A stretch of DNA of 64,000 nt from Rhizobium oryzihabitans (GTDB taxonomy: Bacteria; Pseudomonadota; Alphaproteobacteria; Rhizobiales; Rhizobiaceae), in contig NZ_CP048633.1 in the NCBI RefSeq assembly GCF_010669145.1, positions 1 to 64,000 on the forward strand. Direction: 5' to 3'. The notes under the pieces were generated by a model, which ran no database searches, had not been told where the DNA came from, and was given only the letters and a program-made list of their open reading frames with translations. Numbering within the stretch: the first letter of the stretch is position 1; every line of letters starts with the position of its first letter. Made by a program: the position numbers and the translations under genes. Shown here piece by piece: positions 45,470-54,542 of the stretch.

Positions 45470-46443
45470 GATATCCCGCCACCGAAAAGCTCGAGATCAT
45501 CCGGCTTATCGAGGGGTCTCATCTGCCAGCCAGGCAGACGCTCGACAAGCTCGGCATTCCAAGACCAACCTTCTATCGCTGGTATGATCGCTTCCAGACC
45601 CACGGTGTCGAGGGGCTGGAAGACCGGACATCCGCGCCGTCACGGGTGTGGAACCGTATCCCCGACGATATCAGGGATCGCATCATCACACTCGCGCTCG
45701 ATCATGCCGGTCTGTCGCCACGCGAGCTGGCGGTGAAGTTCACCGACATGGAAAGCTATTTCGTCTCAGAGGCTTCGGTCTACCGCCTGCTCAAGGCCCA
45801 CGACCTTATCACCTCGCCAGCCTATATCGTCATCAAGGCCAATGACGAGTTCAAGGACAAGACCACGCGCCCGAACGAGATGTGGCAAACCGACTTCACC
45901 TACCTGAAGGTCATCGGTTGGGGATGGTTCTATCTTTCGACCATCCTCGACGATTATTCCCGCTACATCATCGCCTGGAAGCTGTGCACCAGCATGAAGG
46001 TGGACGATGTCACCGACACGCTCGACCTGGCGCTGGCCGCCTCAGGCTGCAAGGTCAAGGTCGAACACCGGCCGCGCCTGCTATCGGACAATGGCCCGTG
46101 TTACGTCGCCTCAGATCTCGGCGAATGGCTGGACAAATACAAGATCGGCCAGGTCCACGGCGCTTCCGGACATCCGCAGACGCAGGGCAAGATCGAGCGC
46201 TGGCACCAGACGTTGAAGAACCGCATCCTGCTGGAAAACTACTTCTTCCAGGAGGACCTCGAAGCCCAGATCGCGGCTTTCGTCGAGCATTACAATCATC
46301 GCCGATACCACGAGAGCCTCGACAATCTCACTCCGGCCGACGTCTACTTCGGGCGCGGCCAAACAATCCTGCTCGAACGTGAAAGGATCAAACGAGAAAC
46401 CATCAGACAGCGCCGCTTGAACCACCAGGCCAAAGCGGCTTAA
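45466..46443 (+). CDS. IS3-family transposase OrfB (integrase core)
   Basis: 325 residues. An N-terminal helix-turn-helix (HLPARQTLDKLGIPRPTFYRW) precedes the rve catalytic core: Asp in NEMWQTDFTYLKVIGWGWFY, Asp in RLLSDNGPCYVASDL, Glu in TQGKIERWHQTLKNRILLEN, then AFVEHYNHRRYHESLDNLTP. This is the D,D(35)E arrangement of IS3. Unbroken. Confidence 0.93.
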   Translation: MRYPATEKLEIIRLIEGSHLPARQTLDKLGIPRPTFYRWYDRFQTHGVEGLEDRTSAPSRVWNRIPDDIRDRIITLALDHAGLSPRELAVKFTDMESYFVSEASVYRLLKAHDLITSPAYIVIKANDEFKDKTTRPNEMWQTDFTYLKVIGWGWFYLSTILDDYSRYIIAWKLCTSMKVDDVTDTLDLALAASGCKVKVEHRPRLLSDNGPCYVASDLGEWLDKYKIGQVHGASGHPQTQGKIERWHQTLKNRILLENYFFQEDLEAQIAAFVEHYNHRRYHESLDNLTPADVYFGRGQTILLERERIKRETIRQRRLNHQAKAA

Positions 46444-46452
46444 ATTAACCAG

Positions 46453-47580
46453 CTACCCGAGCCGGAAACTCCATTCTTCCAAAGCCCAAAAAGTCTCAAA
46501 TCATTCGACGACGGACAGATGCGCCAACTCGCCTGGGCGCACGATTGGCATATTCGCGAGGAAGGGGACACGGCCGCGCACGCCATTCTCGTCAACGCCA
46601 AGAGGCAATTGCCTCTGGCAAGCTTGTGGGGCGATGGAACAACGTCATCCTCCGATGGCCAATATTTTCCGGCGGGCGGACACGCCGAGGCGATCGGCGA
46701 CCTCAACGCCCGCTATAGTCCCAACCCCGGCGCCAAGTTCTACCGGTTCACCTCTGACCAGTACGGCGCTTTCTACATCATCGCCATGAATGCCAATGCG
46801 AGCGAAGCCATCTATGTCCTCGACGGCTTGCTCTATCATGGCAGCGATCTCCCATCGAAACCCACTATGTCTATACCGGCGGGGTAAGCGATATGAGCTT
46901 CGCCCTTTGCCATCTCGTTGGTTTCCAGATTGTGCCCAGGCTGCGCGGTTTCAAGGATCGCAAGCTCTATCTCTTCCGGGCGACACACCTCCCGAAAACC
47001 TTGCATCGCTCGTTGGCGACCCATCGACGTCGAGCGGAACAAGGCAAACTGGAACGACATCCTGCGGCTGGTCACGACGATCCGGTCTGGGCAGGTTCGG
47101 CTTTCGACCCTGTTGGCAAAGCTGTCCGCATTCCCACGCCAGAACGGACTGACGTTGGCGCTACGCGCTCTCGGTCGCATCAATCGGTCCATCTGTCTGC
47201 CCCAGTGGTGGCAGAGCCCCGAAATGCGCAGGAACGCGACGGCCGGCCTCAACAAGAGCGAATCCCAGAACACCTTGGCCCGTGCGCTATTCTTCAACCG
47301 TCTCGGAGAACTGCGAGACAGGACCTTCGAGAGTCAATTCTACCGGGCGTCCGGGCTGAACCTGCTGATCAATGCCATCGTCTACTGGAACACTCTCTAT
47401 CTCGAACCGGCCTTCGCCCAACTCAACCGGGAGGGTATCGCCACGCCGCCCGACCTAGTCAAACACATCACCCCGCTCGGGTGGCAACACATCAGTCTCA
47501 CTGGCGATTACATCTGGACCTCGACGGAAAGCCTCGATCTCAGGCCGCTACGGCGCGAAACATCCATCCTCGCAGCGTGA
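46453..47580 (+). pseudogene. tnpA: Tn3-family transposase TnpA, C-terminal fragment
   Basis: The C-terminal third of a Tn3-type transposase (normally about 990 residues). The first frame reads LVNAKRQLPLASLWGDGTTS, SSDGQYFPAGGHAEAIGDLN, KFYRFTSDQYGAFYIIAMNA (catalytic Asp region), YVLDGLLYHGSDLP. After slips at about 46860 and 46975 it continues FALCHLVGFQIVPRLRGFKD, LRLVTTIRSGQVRLSTLLAK, NKSESQNTLARALFFNRLGE (Glu region), LINAIVYWNTLYL, ending RRETSILAA. The 5' part is missing where the IS3 element begins. No 38-bp Tn3 terminal repeat was recognised downstream. Confidence 0.85.
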
Positions 47581-47800
47581 TCACCATACGTTCTCAAAAG
47601 TCGGACAGATTCAACACTTTCGTGTCGTGACGTCGCTTTGGCCTGGTGGTTCAAGCGGCCTTGTCTGATGGTGTCTTTGCATGAGACCTGCTCCGGCGGA
47701 TTTCTTTTTGTCCGTTAACCCATCATTAACCGCAGTGCCACACTATGAGCGTGCGCGGGACCAGAAGACCGCGCTCCAACGTATGGTAGTGCATCGTGAG

Positions 47801-47830
47801 GGAACCCGCCGAGAATGGTGGGTTCCTTTG
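47801..47830 (+). promoter_or_regulatory. Hairpin upstream of HTH gene
   Basis: GGAACCCGCC, loop GAGAAT, GGTGGGTTCC (one G-U pair), then TTTGC. It could be an attenuator or a weak terminator between the Tn3 remnant and the HTH gene 28 bp further on. Confidence 0.45.
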
Positions 47831-47857
47831 CTTGAAGCGAAGGAAAGTGGCAAGACC

Positions 47858-48067
47858 ATGGCGCCCGAAGAGTTTCGCCGTTGCCTGCGCAATCTCCAGT
47901 GGTCACTTCCAGACTTGGCAGAAGTCCTCCAATGCGATCTGTCAGTCGTGGAGGCAATGAGCCGAGGTAAAGCAAATGTCCCGCCGCTGCTGGCTATCTG
48001 GCTCAGGCTACTCTCAAAAAACACACTGGGCTCGTGCAGACATACACTTACAACTAGGCCTTGGTGA
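47858..48067 (+). CDS. Small XRE-like helix-turn-helix protein
   Basis: 69 residues from the ATG at 47858, with AGGAAAG upstream: MAPEEFRRCLRNLQWSLPDL, AEVLQCDLSVVEAMSRGKAN, VPPLLAIWLRLLSK. This is the one-domain HTH type (F...L..L.WS...LA..L.C....V..M..G....P...A.WL..L) frequent in rhizobia. The last 14 residues are unlike relatives, so the 3' end may have been altered by nearby transposition. Confidence 0.6.
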   Translation: MAPEEFRRCLRNLQWSLPDLAEVLQCDLSVVEAMSRGKANVPPLLAIWLRLLSKNTLGSCRHTLTTRPW

Positions 48068-48276
48068 AGAACCAGTGAGCTACCGGGACAATCCAGCTTC
48101 GCTCACGTTCGCGCCCTTACAACGACGAACGTAACAAAAAGTTGACTGACCAATGCCACGCTCAGTGCTTACTTGAATCAAAATAAATAAACAGGGATAT
48201 GTGGAGAGCCGTATGACGGTGCACACCAGCCAAACGTTCATAGTATGTTTGACATCTGCGCCCATGAGACAGAACT

Positions 48277-49073
48277 GGCATCGTAAGGTTAACGGAACTT
48301 GGAGTTTGATAGGCGATGAAGGGGCATGACCACCCGTGATCCGCTCTACCGTCGCCACCGCTTTCCCGCTGAAATCATTGCCCTCGCGGTGTGGCTCTAG
48401 TTCCGCTTCCCTCTGAGCCTGCGGATGGTTGAAGACATGCTGCCGGCCCCGTGGCATCATTGTCTCGCATCAGACCGTGCGGGTATGGGCGGAGAAATTT
48501 GGCAGGACCTTTGCCAACGAGATCCGTCCTCGGTCATCCGGCCGGCTGGGTGACAAGTGGCACCTCGATGAGGTCGTTATCTCGATCGGGGGCAAGAAGC
48601 ATTGGCTATGGCGCGCCGTGGATCAGGACGGTTTTGTCCTGGAGGTTTTGGTGCAAAGCCGCGCCAACGCCAAATCGGCCAACCGCCTGATGCGCATGCT
48701 TTTGAAAGGTCTGGGACGATCGCCATGCGTAGTGATCACCGACAAGCTTCGCTCCTACAGCGCAGCAAAACAGGCCGGCGTCGAGCACTGCTCCCATAAA
48801 GGGCTGAACAATCGGGCGGAGAACTCCCACCAACCAGTCCGACGGCGAGAGCGGATCATGAAGCGCTTCAAGTCAAAGCGGCATTGCAACGCTTCGTCTC
48901 GATCCATGATCCGATTGCCCCTCTTCCACATCCCGCGCTACGACATCCCCTCCAACCATCATCGAAAACTGCGCACAGCGGCAATGAAACTATGGGCGAA
49001 GATCGCTCGCGCATGAGCAGTGCACGTGGCGGGCGTCACGCGTTTGCTTCGCTGAAGTTAACTTTACGATGCC
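48277..49073 (+). mobile_element. IS6-family insertion sequence, decayed
   Basis: About 797 bp between GGCATCGTAAGGTTAAC (left) and GTTAACTTTACGATGCC (right), the usual IS6-type ends of rhizobia. No 8-bp duplication is visible (ACAGAACT versus CATTTCCA). The single transposase gene is broken. Confidence 0.82.
48326..49016 (+). pseudogene. IS6-family transposase (nonsense and frameshift mutations)
   Basis: MTTRDPLYRRHRFPAEIIAL, then AVWL followed by an in-frame TAG where Tyr is expected, FRFPLSLRMVEDML, a slip, then HQTVRVWAEKFGRTFANEIR, DKWHLDEVVISIGGKKHWLW (first Asp), CVVITDKLRSYSAAKQAGVE (second Asp) and RAENSHQPVRRRERIMKRFK (Glu). The stop codon is a substitution rather than a homopolymer slip, so this copy is probably truly dead. 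Confidence 0.85.
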
Positions 49074-49327
49074 CATTTCCATCACCGTAGCATTGCCACC
49101 GATCTGGCCAGCACGATGTGAGACTTTCTAGAGAGGGCGGTCTTCTATTTTTTTTCGCCGTGGGGGTGTGTTCCCCTCGTCGGTGAGCTTTTGAGAGCGG
49201 CCAGTTGTTCGGTTGTGGCGCGACCATGTCGAGAGCGGGGATTGGATGTTCGAACTTGCGGCGTGCCTCGAACAAGGCTTTTACACTCCTTTCAGTGCTT
49301 TGAACGTGATCCCAATGATTTTATTCT
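49074..49327. other. Intergenic stretch, nothing recognised
   Basis: Contains a T8 run at about 49150 without a clear stem before it. It separates the IS6 copy from the end of macB. Confidence 0.3.
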
Positions 49328-51285
49328 TCATACACTCGAGAGCGCCGCGACGGGATCGAGCTTCGACGCGTTGCGCGCCGGCAGATAACCGAAGACAACG
49401 CCGATCAGCGTCGAGCAGACGAAGGCGGCGATGATCGACGCCGTGGAATAGACCATGGCTAAATTGCTGCTGAAGGCGGAGAAAAGCGCGCCGAAGCCGA
49501 AGCTGCCCAAAATTCCCAGCGTTCCGCCGATGATGCAGACGAGCACTGCCTCGATCAGGAACTGGCGCAATATATCACTGCGCCGTGCGCCGACTGCCAT
49601 GCGCACGCCGATTTCCGATACGCGTTCAGACACAGATACCAGCATGATGTTCATCACCCCGATGCCGCCGACCAGCAGCGAAATCACAGCGATAGCGGCT
49701 ATCAGGAGGGTCAGCGTCTGCGTGGTGCTGGTGATGGTCTGGCGAATGTCGTCGGTGTTGAGAATGTAGAAATCCCGTGTGCCGTGCCGCTGGGTCAGAA
49801 ACGTCGTCACAGCCTGCTCGGCGATTGAGGCATCGACATCGTCGGCCACCTGCACCGTGATGCTGCGCAGCGACAGGCTGCCGAGAAAGCGTGACTGGAC
49901 GGCGGTATAGGGCAGGTAAAGCGACAGGTTCTGGCTTGAGCCGAAACCGCCCTGCTGCGCCTGCGTGACGCCGACGATGCGGGCCGGCACCTTGCCGATG
50001 AGAATGACCTGGCCGACAGGACTGCCATCGAAATCCGCAAACAGCGATTTGCGGGTATTTTCGTCGATCACCACTTCCTGCGCCTTCTGCGCGACGCTTC
50101 CGCCATCGAAAAAGCGGCCCTGCGACAGCTTGGTGCCCTTGGCGACGAAATAGCGCTCGCTGACGCCGTTCACCAGCGCATTCGCCTCCTTCGCGCCGAA
50201 ACGCACCGTGCTGGAGGTCGAGACCGTCGGCGTCACCGCCGCGACATAGGATTGCTTGGCAAGCGCTTCGGCATCGGAAACGACGAGCGTGGTGATCTTG
50301 CCCGACCTTATGTCGCCGAAATCCTTGCCCGCGAAGATTTCCAGCGTGTTGGTGCCGAGGCTCGATATGTTCTGCAGCACCCGCTGCTGCGACCCCTGCC
50401 CGAGCGCCACGACGCTGATGACCGAGGCGATGCCGATGATGATGCCGAGCATGGTGAGAAAGGTGCGCAGCTTGTGCGCCCGCATCGACAGAAGCGCCAT
50501 GCGCAAGGCTTCGCGCAGGGACGAAACGAGACCCGCGAGACCGGAAGACCCGCCGGAAACGGCAACGGGTTTGGCATCGTCCTGCGGTACGGGCGTTGCA
50601 TCCGTCCTGCGGTCGGAAATGATCGTGCCGTCGCTGATTTCGATGATCCGCCCGGCGCGTCTGGCAATCGACATGTCATGGGTAACGATGATGACGGTGC
50701 GGCCTTCGGCATGCAGCTCGCCGAGGATGCGCAGCACCTCGTCGCCGCTGGTGCTGTCGAGCGCGCCGGTCGGCTCGTCGGCAAGAATGATCTCGGCGTC
50801 GTTCATCAGGGCGCGGGCAATGGAAACGCGCTGCTGCTGGCCGCCGGAAAGCTGGCCGGGACGGTGATCGAGGCGTTCCGCCATGCCGAGGCGGCCAAGC
50901 AGCCTTGCGGCATTGTGCCTACGGTCGCCCTGCGTCTTGCCGGCATAGATAGCCGGAATTTCGACATTGCCGAGCGCCGTCAGTTCGGCGAGCAGATGGT
51001 AGCGCTGGAAGATGAACCCGAGATTTTCACGCCTGAGCGCCGAAAGCGCGTCGGAATCGAGATTGCCCGTTTCCCGGCCCCTGATGCTGTAGCTACCCGA
51101 TGTCGGGCGGTCGAGGCAGCCGAGAATATTCATCAGCGTCGACTTGCCCGACCCGGACGCGCCGACGATCGCCACCATCTCACCGGCCTCGATAGTGAGG
51201 TCGATGTTCTTCAGCACGCTGATCGTGCCTTCGCCGGAGGGATAATCCCGCCGCACGGATTAAGCGAAATCAAAGGTTCAGCCAT
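49328..51285 (-). pseudogene. macB: MacB-type ABC efflux ATPase/permease (one frameshift at the N-terminus)
   Basis: Fused ATPase-permease of the MacA-MacB tripartite pump. The natural ATG at 51285 gives MAEPLISL; a loss in an A run near 51262 separates it from [19 protein letters not shown]. Walker A is in [20 protein letters not shown], the signature in [16 protein letters not shown], Walker B in [14 protein letters not shown]. The membrane half starts [20 protein letters not shown], has a large periplasmic domain, and three C-terminal helices ([20 protein letters not shown]). About 652 residues. It follows macA by 3 bp. The lower frame remains fully open, so an alternative start could rescue translation. 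Confidence 0.92.
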
Positions 51286-51288
51286 GGT

Positions 51289-52512
51289 TCAGAGCCCCAT
51301 CGGCGGGCCGCCCGGCCCCGGCATGGCGTTTGCGGTGGTGGCGGTGGAACGCTCGCCTGTCACAACGCGCTCATTCTCGGCAAGGCCGGAACGAACTTCC
51401 GCCGTGACCTTGTTGTTCAAACCGATTTCGACCTTGCGGTCGGAAACCGTGCCATCGGCGTCGGTCACACGCACGGCATAGCTGCCGTCGCTTTCCATGC
51501 TGCCAAGGGCCGCCGAGGGGACGGTCAGCACGTCCTTCGCTTCGCCAAGAACGATATGGACCTCCGCCGTCATATAGGTGCGCAGCTTGCCTTCCGGGTT
51601 CGGCACTTCGAACACGCCATTATAATAGATCGCCTCGGAGGCCGACGTGCTGGAGGAGGACGAGCTGGAGGATGAAGAGGTCGAGGAACTGAAGCTGGAA
51701 TCGCTGCGCACCGATTCCGGTGCCGGCTCTATCGAAGCAAGCGTCGCGTCGTAACGCTGCTGCGGCTCACCCAGCACGGTGAAATAGACCGGCAGGTCCG
51801 GCTTGACCCGCGTTACATCCGCCTCGGAAATCTCCGTGCGCACCGTCATCCGGTCGAGCTGGCCGAGAATGACGATGGTAGGCGCGGATTGGGTGGCGTT
51901 GACGGTCTGCCCTTCCTGGCTGACGATAGACAGAACAGTGCCTTCGATGGGCGCGGTGATCCTCGTATAGCCGAGATTGGCCTTTGCCGTTTCGACAGCG
52001 ACCTGTGCCTCCTCGATCTGGGCGTCAATCGCTTCGATCTGCGCCTGGGTGACTGCGAGCGCTGCAGTGGCGCTTTCGAAATCCGCACGGGAGGCGGCAT
52101 TTTTCGACACCATTTCCTGTTGGCGGACAAGGCTCTGGCGGTTAAGAACAAGTGTCGCCTGCTTTTCCACCCGCTGCGCCTTCACGTTGGCAAGCGCTGC
52201 CAGCGCCGTGCGAAGGCTGTTATTCTGGGTAACGGAATCGATCTCGGCAATGAGATCGCCCGCCTTGACCGTATCTCCAAGTGCGACCTTGACGGCGGTG
52301 ATGCGACCGGAGGCCTGCGCGCCGACGGCCACCAGACGAACGGGTTTGAGCGTTCCAGTCGCCAGAACAGTCTGCTCGATATCACCGCGCTTCACAGATG
52401 AGGTGATATAACCGGGCGTTGCGGCCCGCGTATATTGGGAGGACAGCCAGTAGCCACCTAGGGCGAGCGCGACAACCGTCAGCGCCACACCTGCTTTGCG
52501 AGCCATTTTCAT
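51289..52512 (-). CDS. macA: MacA-type periplasmic adaptor (HlyD family)
   Basis: 407 residues from the ATG at 52512 (MKMARKAGVALTVVALALGG, a signal anchor); 10 further codons upstream are open. Lipoyl half-motifs VGAQASGRITAVKVALGDTV and ANLGYTRITAPIEGTVLSIV flank a long coiled-coil hairpin. A serine-rich linker of about 20 residues (SFSSSTSSSSSSSSSSTS) interrupts the beta-barrel region near residue 280, unusual for MacA. Membrane-proximal domain: EVRSGLAENERVVTGERS. It pairs with MacB and an outer-membrane channel encoded elsewhere. Confidence 0.93.
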   Translation of the reverse strand: MKMARKAGVALTVVALALGGYWLSSQYTRAATPGYITSSVKRGDIEQTVLATGTLKPVRLVAVGAQASGRITAVKVALGDTVKAGDLIAEIDSVTQNNSLRTALAALANVKAQRVEKQATLVLNRQSLVRQQEMVSKNAASRADFESATAALAVTQAQIEAIDAQIEEAQVAVETAKANLGYTRITAPIEGTVLSIVSQEGQTVNATQSAPTIVILGQLDRMTVRTEISEADVTRVKPDLPVYFTVLGEPQQRYDATLASIEPAPESVRSDSSFSSSTSSSSSSSSSSTSASEAIYYNGVFEVPNPEGKLRTYMTAEVHIVLGEAKDVLTVPSAALGSMESDGSYAVRVTDADGTVSDRKVEIGLNNKVTAEVRSGLAENERVVTGERSTATTANAMPGPGGPPMGL

Positions 52513-52534
52513 CGTCCTGTCCTGTCCGGCCGGT

Positions 52535-52837
52535 CTACTCAAAAGAAGAAACCGACCTCATGTCGTGTTTCACTAGGATGAAGCCGTTGTCTGCTTCGAT
52601 CCATTCATAGGCGGCAACAGACTTTCTGGCGGATGCCTTGCGGCAGGTGTGGTGACGACGCTTGCCGTGTGCATTTTCGCGCCGTTCCTTGGCGCAGACG
52701 GGTTGGTGCCACTGTTCGTCCTGCCGGAATTTCGCCGCCGGATCTCGCACCGGCCTGTCACTGGCCGCAGCGACCGACCAGACGAAGCTCAAACCAAAAA
52801 CCGTCGCCAGCATCAGGTAGAAATATCTCATCATCAT
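52535..52837 (-). CDS. Small secreted protein upstream of macAB
   Basis: 100 residues from one of three consecutive ATGs. Signal peptide MMMRYFYLMLATVFGLSFVW...AAAS, then a charged region with three cysteines/histidines and the closing YEWIEADNGFILVKHDMRSV. It ends 22 bp before macA, so it is likely the first gene of the mac operon. The middle (CAKERRENAHGKRRHHTCRK) reads oddly and may hide a compensated frameshift. Family not recognised. Confidence 0.5.
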   Translation of the reverse strand: MMMRYFYLMLATVFGLSFVWSVAAASDRPVRDPAAKFRQDEQWHQPVCAKERRENAHGKRRHHTCRKASARKSVAAYEWIEADNGFILVKHDMRSVSSFE

Positions 52838-52858
52838 CTTCTCGCTTGAAAATCACGC

Positions 52859-52882
52859 GGGGATCGCAGGCGAGCGATCCCC
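52859..52882. terminator. Hairpin between the Spy-like and mac transcripts
   Basis: GGGGATCGC, loop AGGCGA, GCGATCCCC: nine perfect pairs. No T-tract on either strand, so rho-independent termination would be weak; it might set relative expression of the two - strand units. Confidence 0.45.
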
Positions 52883-52956
52883 CGGCTTCAGCCGTTTCCG
52901 GCTGATTTCCTCCTTTGCTGGGGGGCTATTAAAGGAGGAAACTTTGAAGAGTGGCG

Positions 52957-53607
52957 TCAGCCCCGCTCTGCCTGAGGCAGCGGCGGCATCCTGTCGCCAT
53001 GCGGAGGCTCGATACGACCGTCTCGTGCACGGCCATCATGCGGGACGGGAGGCAGAGGCGGCATCAATGCGCGTTCGAGTTCAGCAAGCTTCTGCACCTG
53101 CTGCGGAGAAAGTTTCGGTTTCAGCGTAGCCGATGCGTCCTGAAGTGCTTTAGCCTGTTCTGCCTTTTTCATTGCGATGCCGGCCAGTTCCTCACCGGCA
53201 AGACGCGGCTCTAGCCGCGTCGCACCCGGTCCCTTCGGCGGCAATGGCTTGAGTTCTGAAGTGGGCAAAACAAGATCGATCAGCGCAGTGGCATAGGCGC
53301 GCCACGGACCAAGCTGTTCAGGTGTGACGCCGAGATAGATTTCCGCTGCCGAAAGTTTCGTCGCCAACCCCAATATATCCGGCCCCATCATATCCGGGCG
53401 TAGCATCTCAGGCCCGGCCATCTTGCGGCCATGCGGCAGCCTTTGCTCCGGAGCACTATTCGAGCCGAAGTCAGGACTGGCCAGCGGCGGCACGGCCTGT
53501 TCCGATGCCTGCGGCAATGGTTCACCCTGCTCCGCAGCTCGGGAGGTGGCCGAAGCGCCAAGAACAGTTGTCACGACCACGGCGGTGGCGATTAGAGCGT
53601 TTCTCAT
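52957..53607 (-). CDS. Spy/CpxP-like periplasmic protein (LTXXQ family)
   Basis: 216 residues from the ATG at 53607. Signal peptide MRNALIATAVVVTTVLGASA...SRA, then Met/Pro-rich text (HGRKMAGPEMLRPDMMGPD) and helical parts with LGVTPEQLGPWRAYATALID and LKPKLSPQQVQKLAELERAL, the LT..Q-like repeats of Spy/CpxP chaperones. The Pro/His-rich end (PPVPHDGRARDGRIEPPHGD) could bind metal. It is divergent from a two-component pair, as cpxP is from cpxRA, suggesting it is regulated by or acts on that system. Confidence 0.78.
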   Translation of the reverse strand: MRNALIATAVVVTTVLGASATSRAAEQGEPLPQASEQAVPPLASPDFGSNSAPEQRLPHGRKMAGPEMLRPDMMGPDILGLATKLSAAEIYLGVTPEQLGPWRAYATALIDLVLPTSELKPLPPKGPGATRLEPRLAGEELAGIAMKKAEQAKALQDASATLKPKLSPQQVQKLAELERALMPPLPPVPHDGRARDGRIEPPHGDRMPPLPQAERG

Positions 53608-53810
53608 CTTACCTTCCTTTTCGTTTTCCAACCTGAGAAGACGATAGGAGCTAAGCGTTTCCGGCTTTGGTCCCAATGTTGCGGGTCTTGTTCCACGCGC
53701 GGCCTATTTTTAACCGAATGTTGCCAGAGCGGCCGCAGCAAGCTTTCGTTGCAAAAATCCGCCGTTTCTTCGCGTCGCTTATGTATAGTGGCATCAAAAG
53801 GTTGGACGAT

Positions 53811-54542
53811 ATGGCGACGGTTTCGGTGACACATATATTGATCGTCGATGACGATCCGGAAATACGCACATTGCTCGCGAAATATCTCGGCTCGCAGGGG
53901 TTCCGCGTGTCGATGGCCGCCGACAGGCGTGAGTTCGAGGAGCGGATCGCCAGTTCCGGCCCCGATCTGATCGTGCTCGACGTCATGCTACCAGATGGTT
54001 CCGGTCTCGATATCTGCCGCGATCTGCAGGGCCGCCGGCCGCGCACGCCAGTCATTCTCCTGACTGCGCTGAAGGAGGATGTCGACCGCATCGTCGGGCT
54101 GGAAATCGGTGCCTACGACTATCTCGGCAAACCCTTCAATCCACGCGAACTGACGGCGCGCATCAAGGCAGTGCTGCGCCGCGCGACGCCGCAGGAAGCC
54201 CCCCACCCCTCATCCGCCGCCTATGGTTTTGCGGATTTCACTGCCGATCCTGAGCAGCGCTCCGTGGTCCGCGCCAGCGGCGAAAATATTGATTTGACGG
54301 GAGCGGAATTTGATCTGCTGAAAGTATTTCTGGACAGGCCGGGACGGCTCCTTTCCCGCGATCAGCTTCTCGACCTCACGCAGGGCAGGGACCGGGGACC
54401 GTTCGACCGCTCAATCGACGTGCTGATGAGCCGCTTGCGCAAGAAACTTGACGCCGATACTCAAACGCCGATCTTCAAGACCGTGCGCAATGGCGGTTAC
54501 CAGATGACTGTTCCGGTCAGAACCCTGCCGGTGCAGCGATGA
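53811..54542 (+). CDS. OmpR-family response regulator
   Basis: 243 residues from the ATG at 53811 (MATVSVTHILIVDDDPEIRT); the frame is open further upstream. Receiver: acidic DDD, phospho-Asp in LIVLDVMLPDGSGLD, Thr in PVILLTALKEDVD, Lys in YLGKPFNPREL. DNA-binding winged helix: LTGAEFDLLKVFLDRPGRLL, SRDQLLDLTQGRDRGPFDRS, IDVLMSRLRKKLDADTQTPI. It overlaps the kinase start by ATGA. Divergent from the Spy-like gene and the mac operon, its probable targets. Confidence 0.93.
   Translation: MATVSVTHILIVDDDPEIRTLLAKYLGSQGFRVSMAADRREFEERIASSGPDLIVLDVMLPDGSGLDICRDLQGRRPRTPVILLTALKEDVDRIVGLEIGAYDYLGKPFNPRELTARIKAVLRRATPQEAPHPSSAAYGFADFTADPEQRSVVRASGENIDLTGAEFDLLKVFLDRPGRLLSRDQLLDLTQGRDRGPFDRSIDVLMSRLRKKLDADTQTPIFKTVRNGGYQMTVPVRTLPVQR

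Larger units (their letters stand above)
45038..46451 (+). mobile_element. IS3-family insertion sequence
   Basis: About 1.41 kb. The proposed ends are TGGTTTAATT on the left and AAATTAACCA on the right (imperfect, TG...CA type). orfA and orfB lie within. The flanking bases (AGAAC left, GCTAC right) do not form a duplication, so one end may have recombined. The right end abuts a truncated Tn3 transposase gene. Confidence 0.7.

Noticed and set aside
50252..51481. 409-residue + strand frame antisense to macB and macA
   Set aside because: Spans the junction of two clear - strand genes; composition is that of an antisense shadow.
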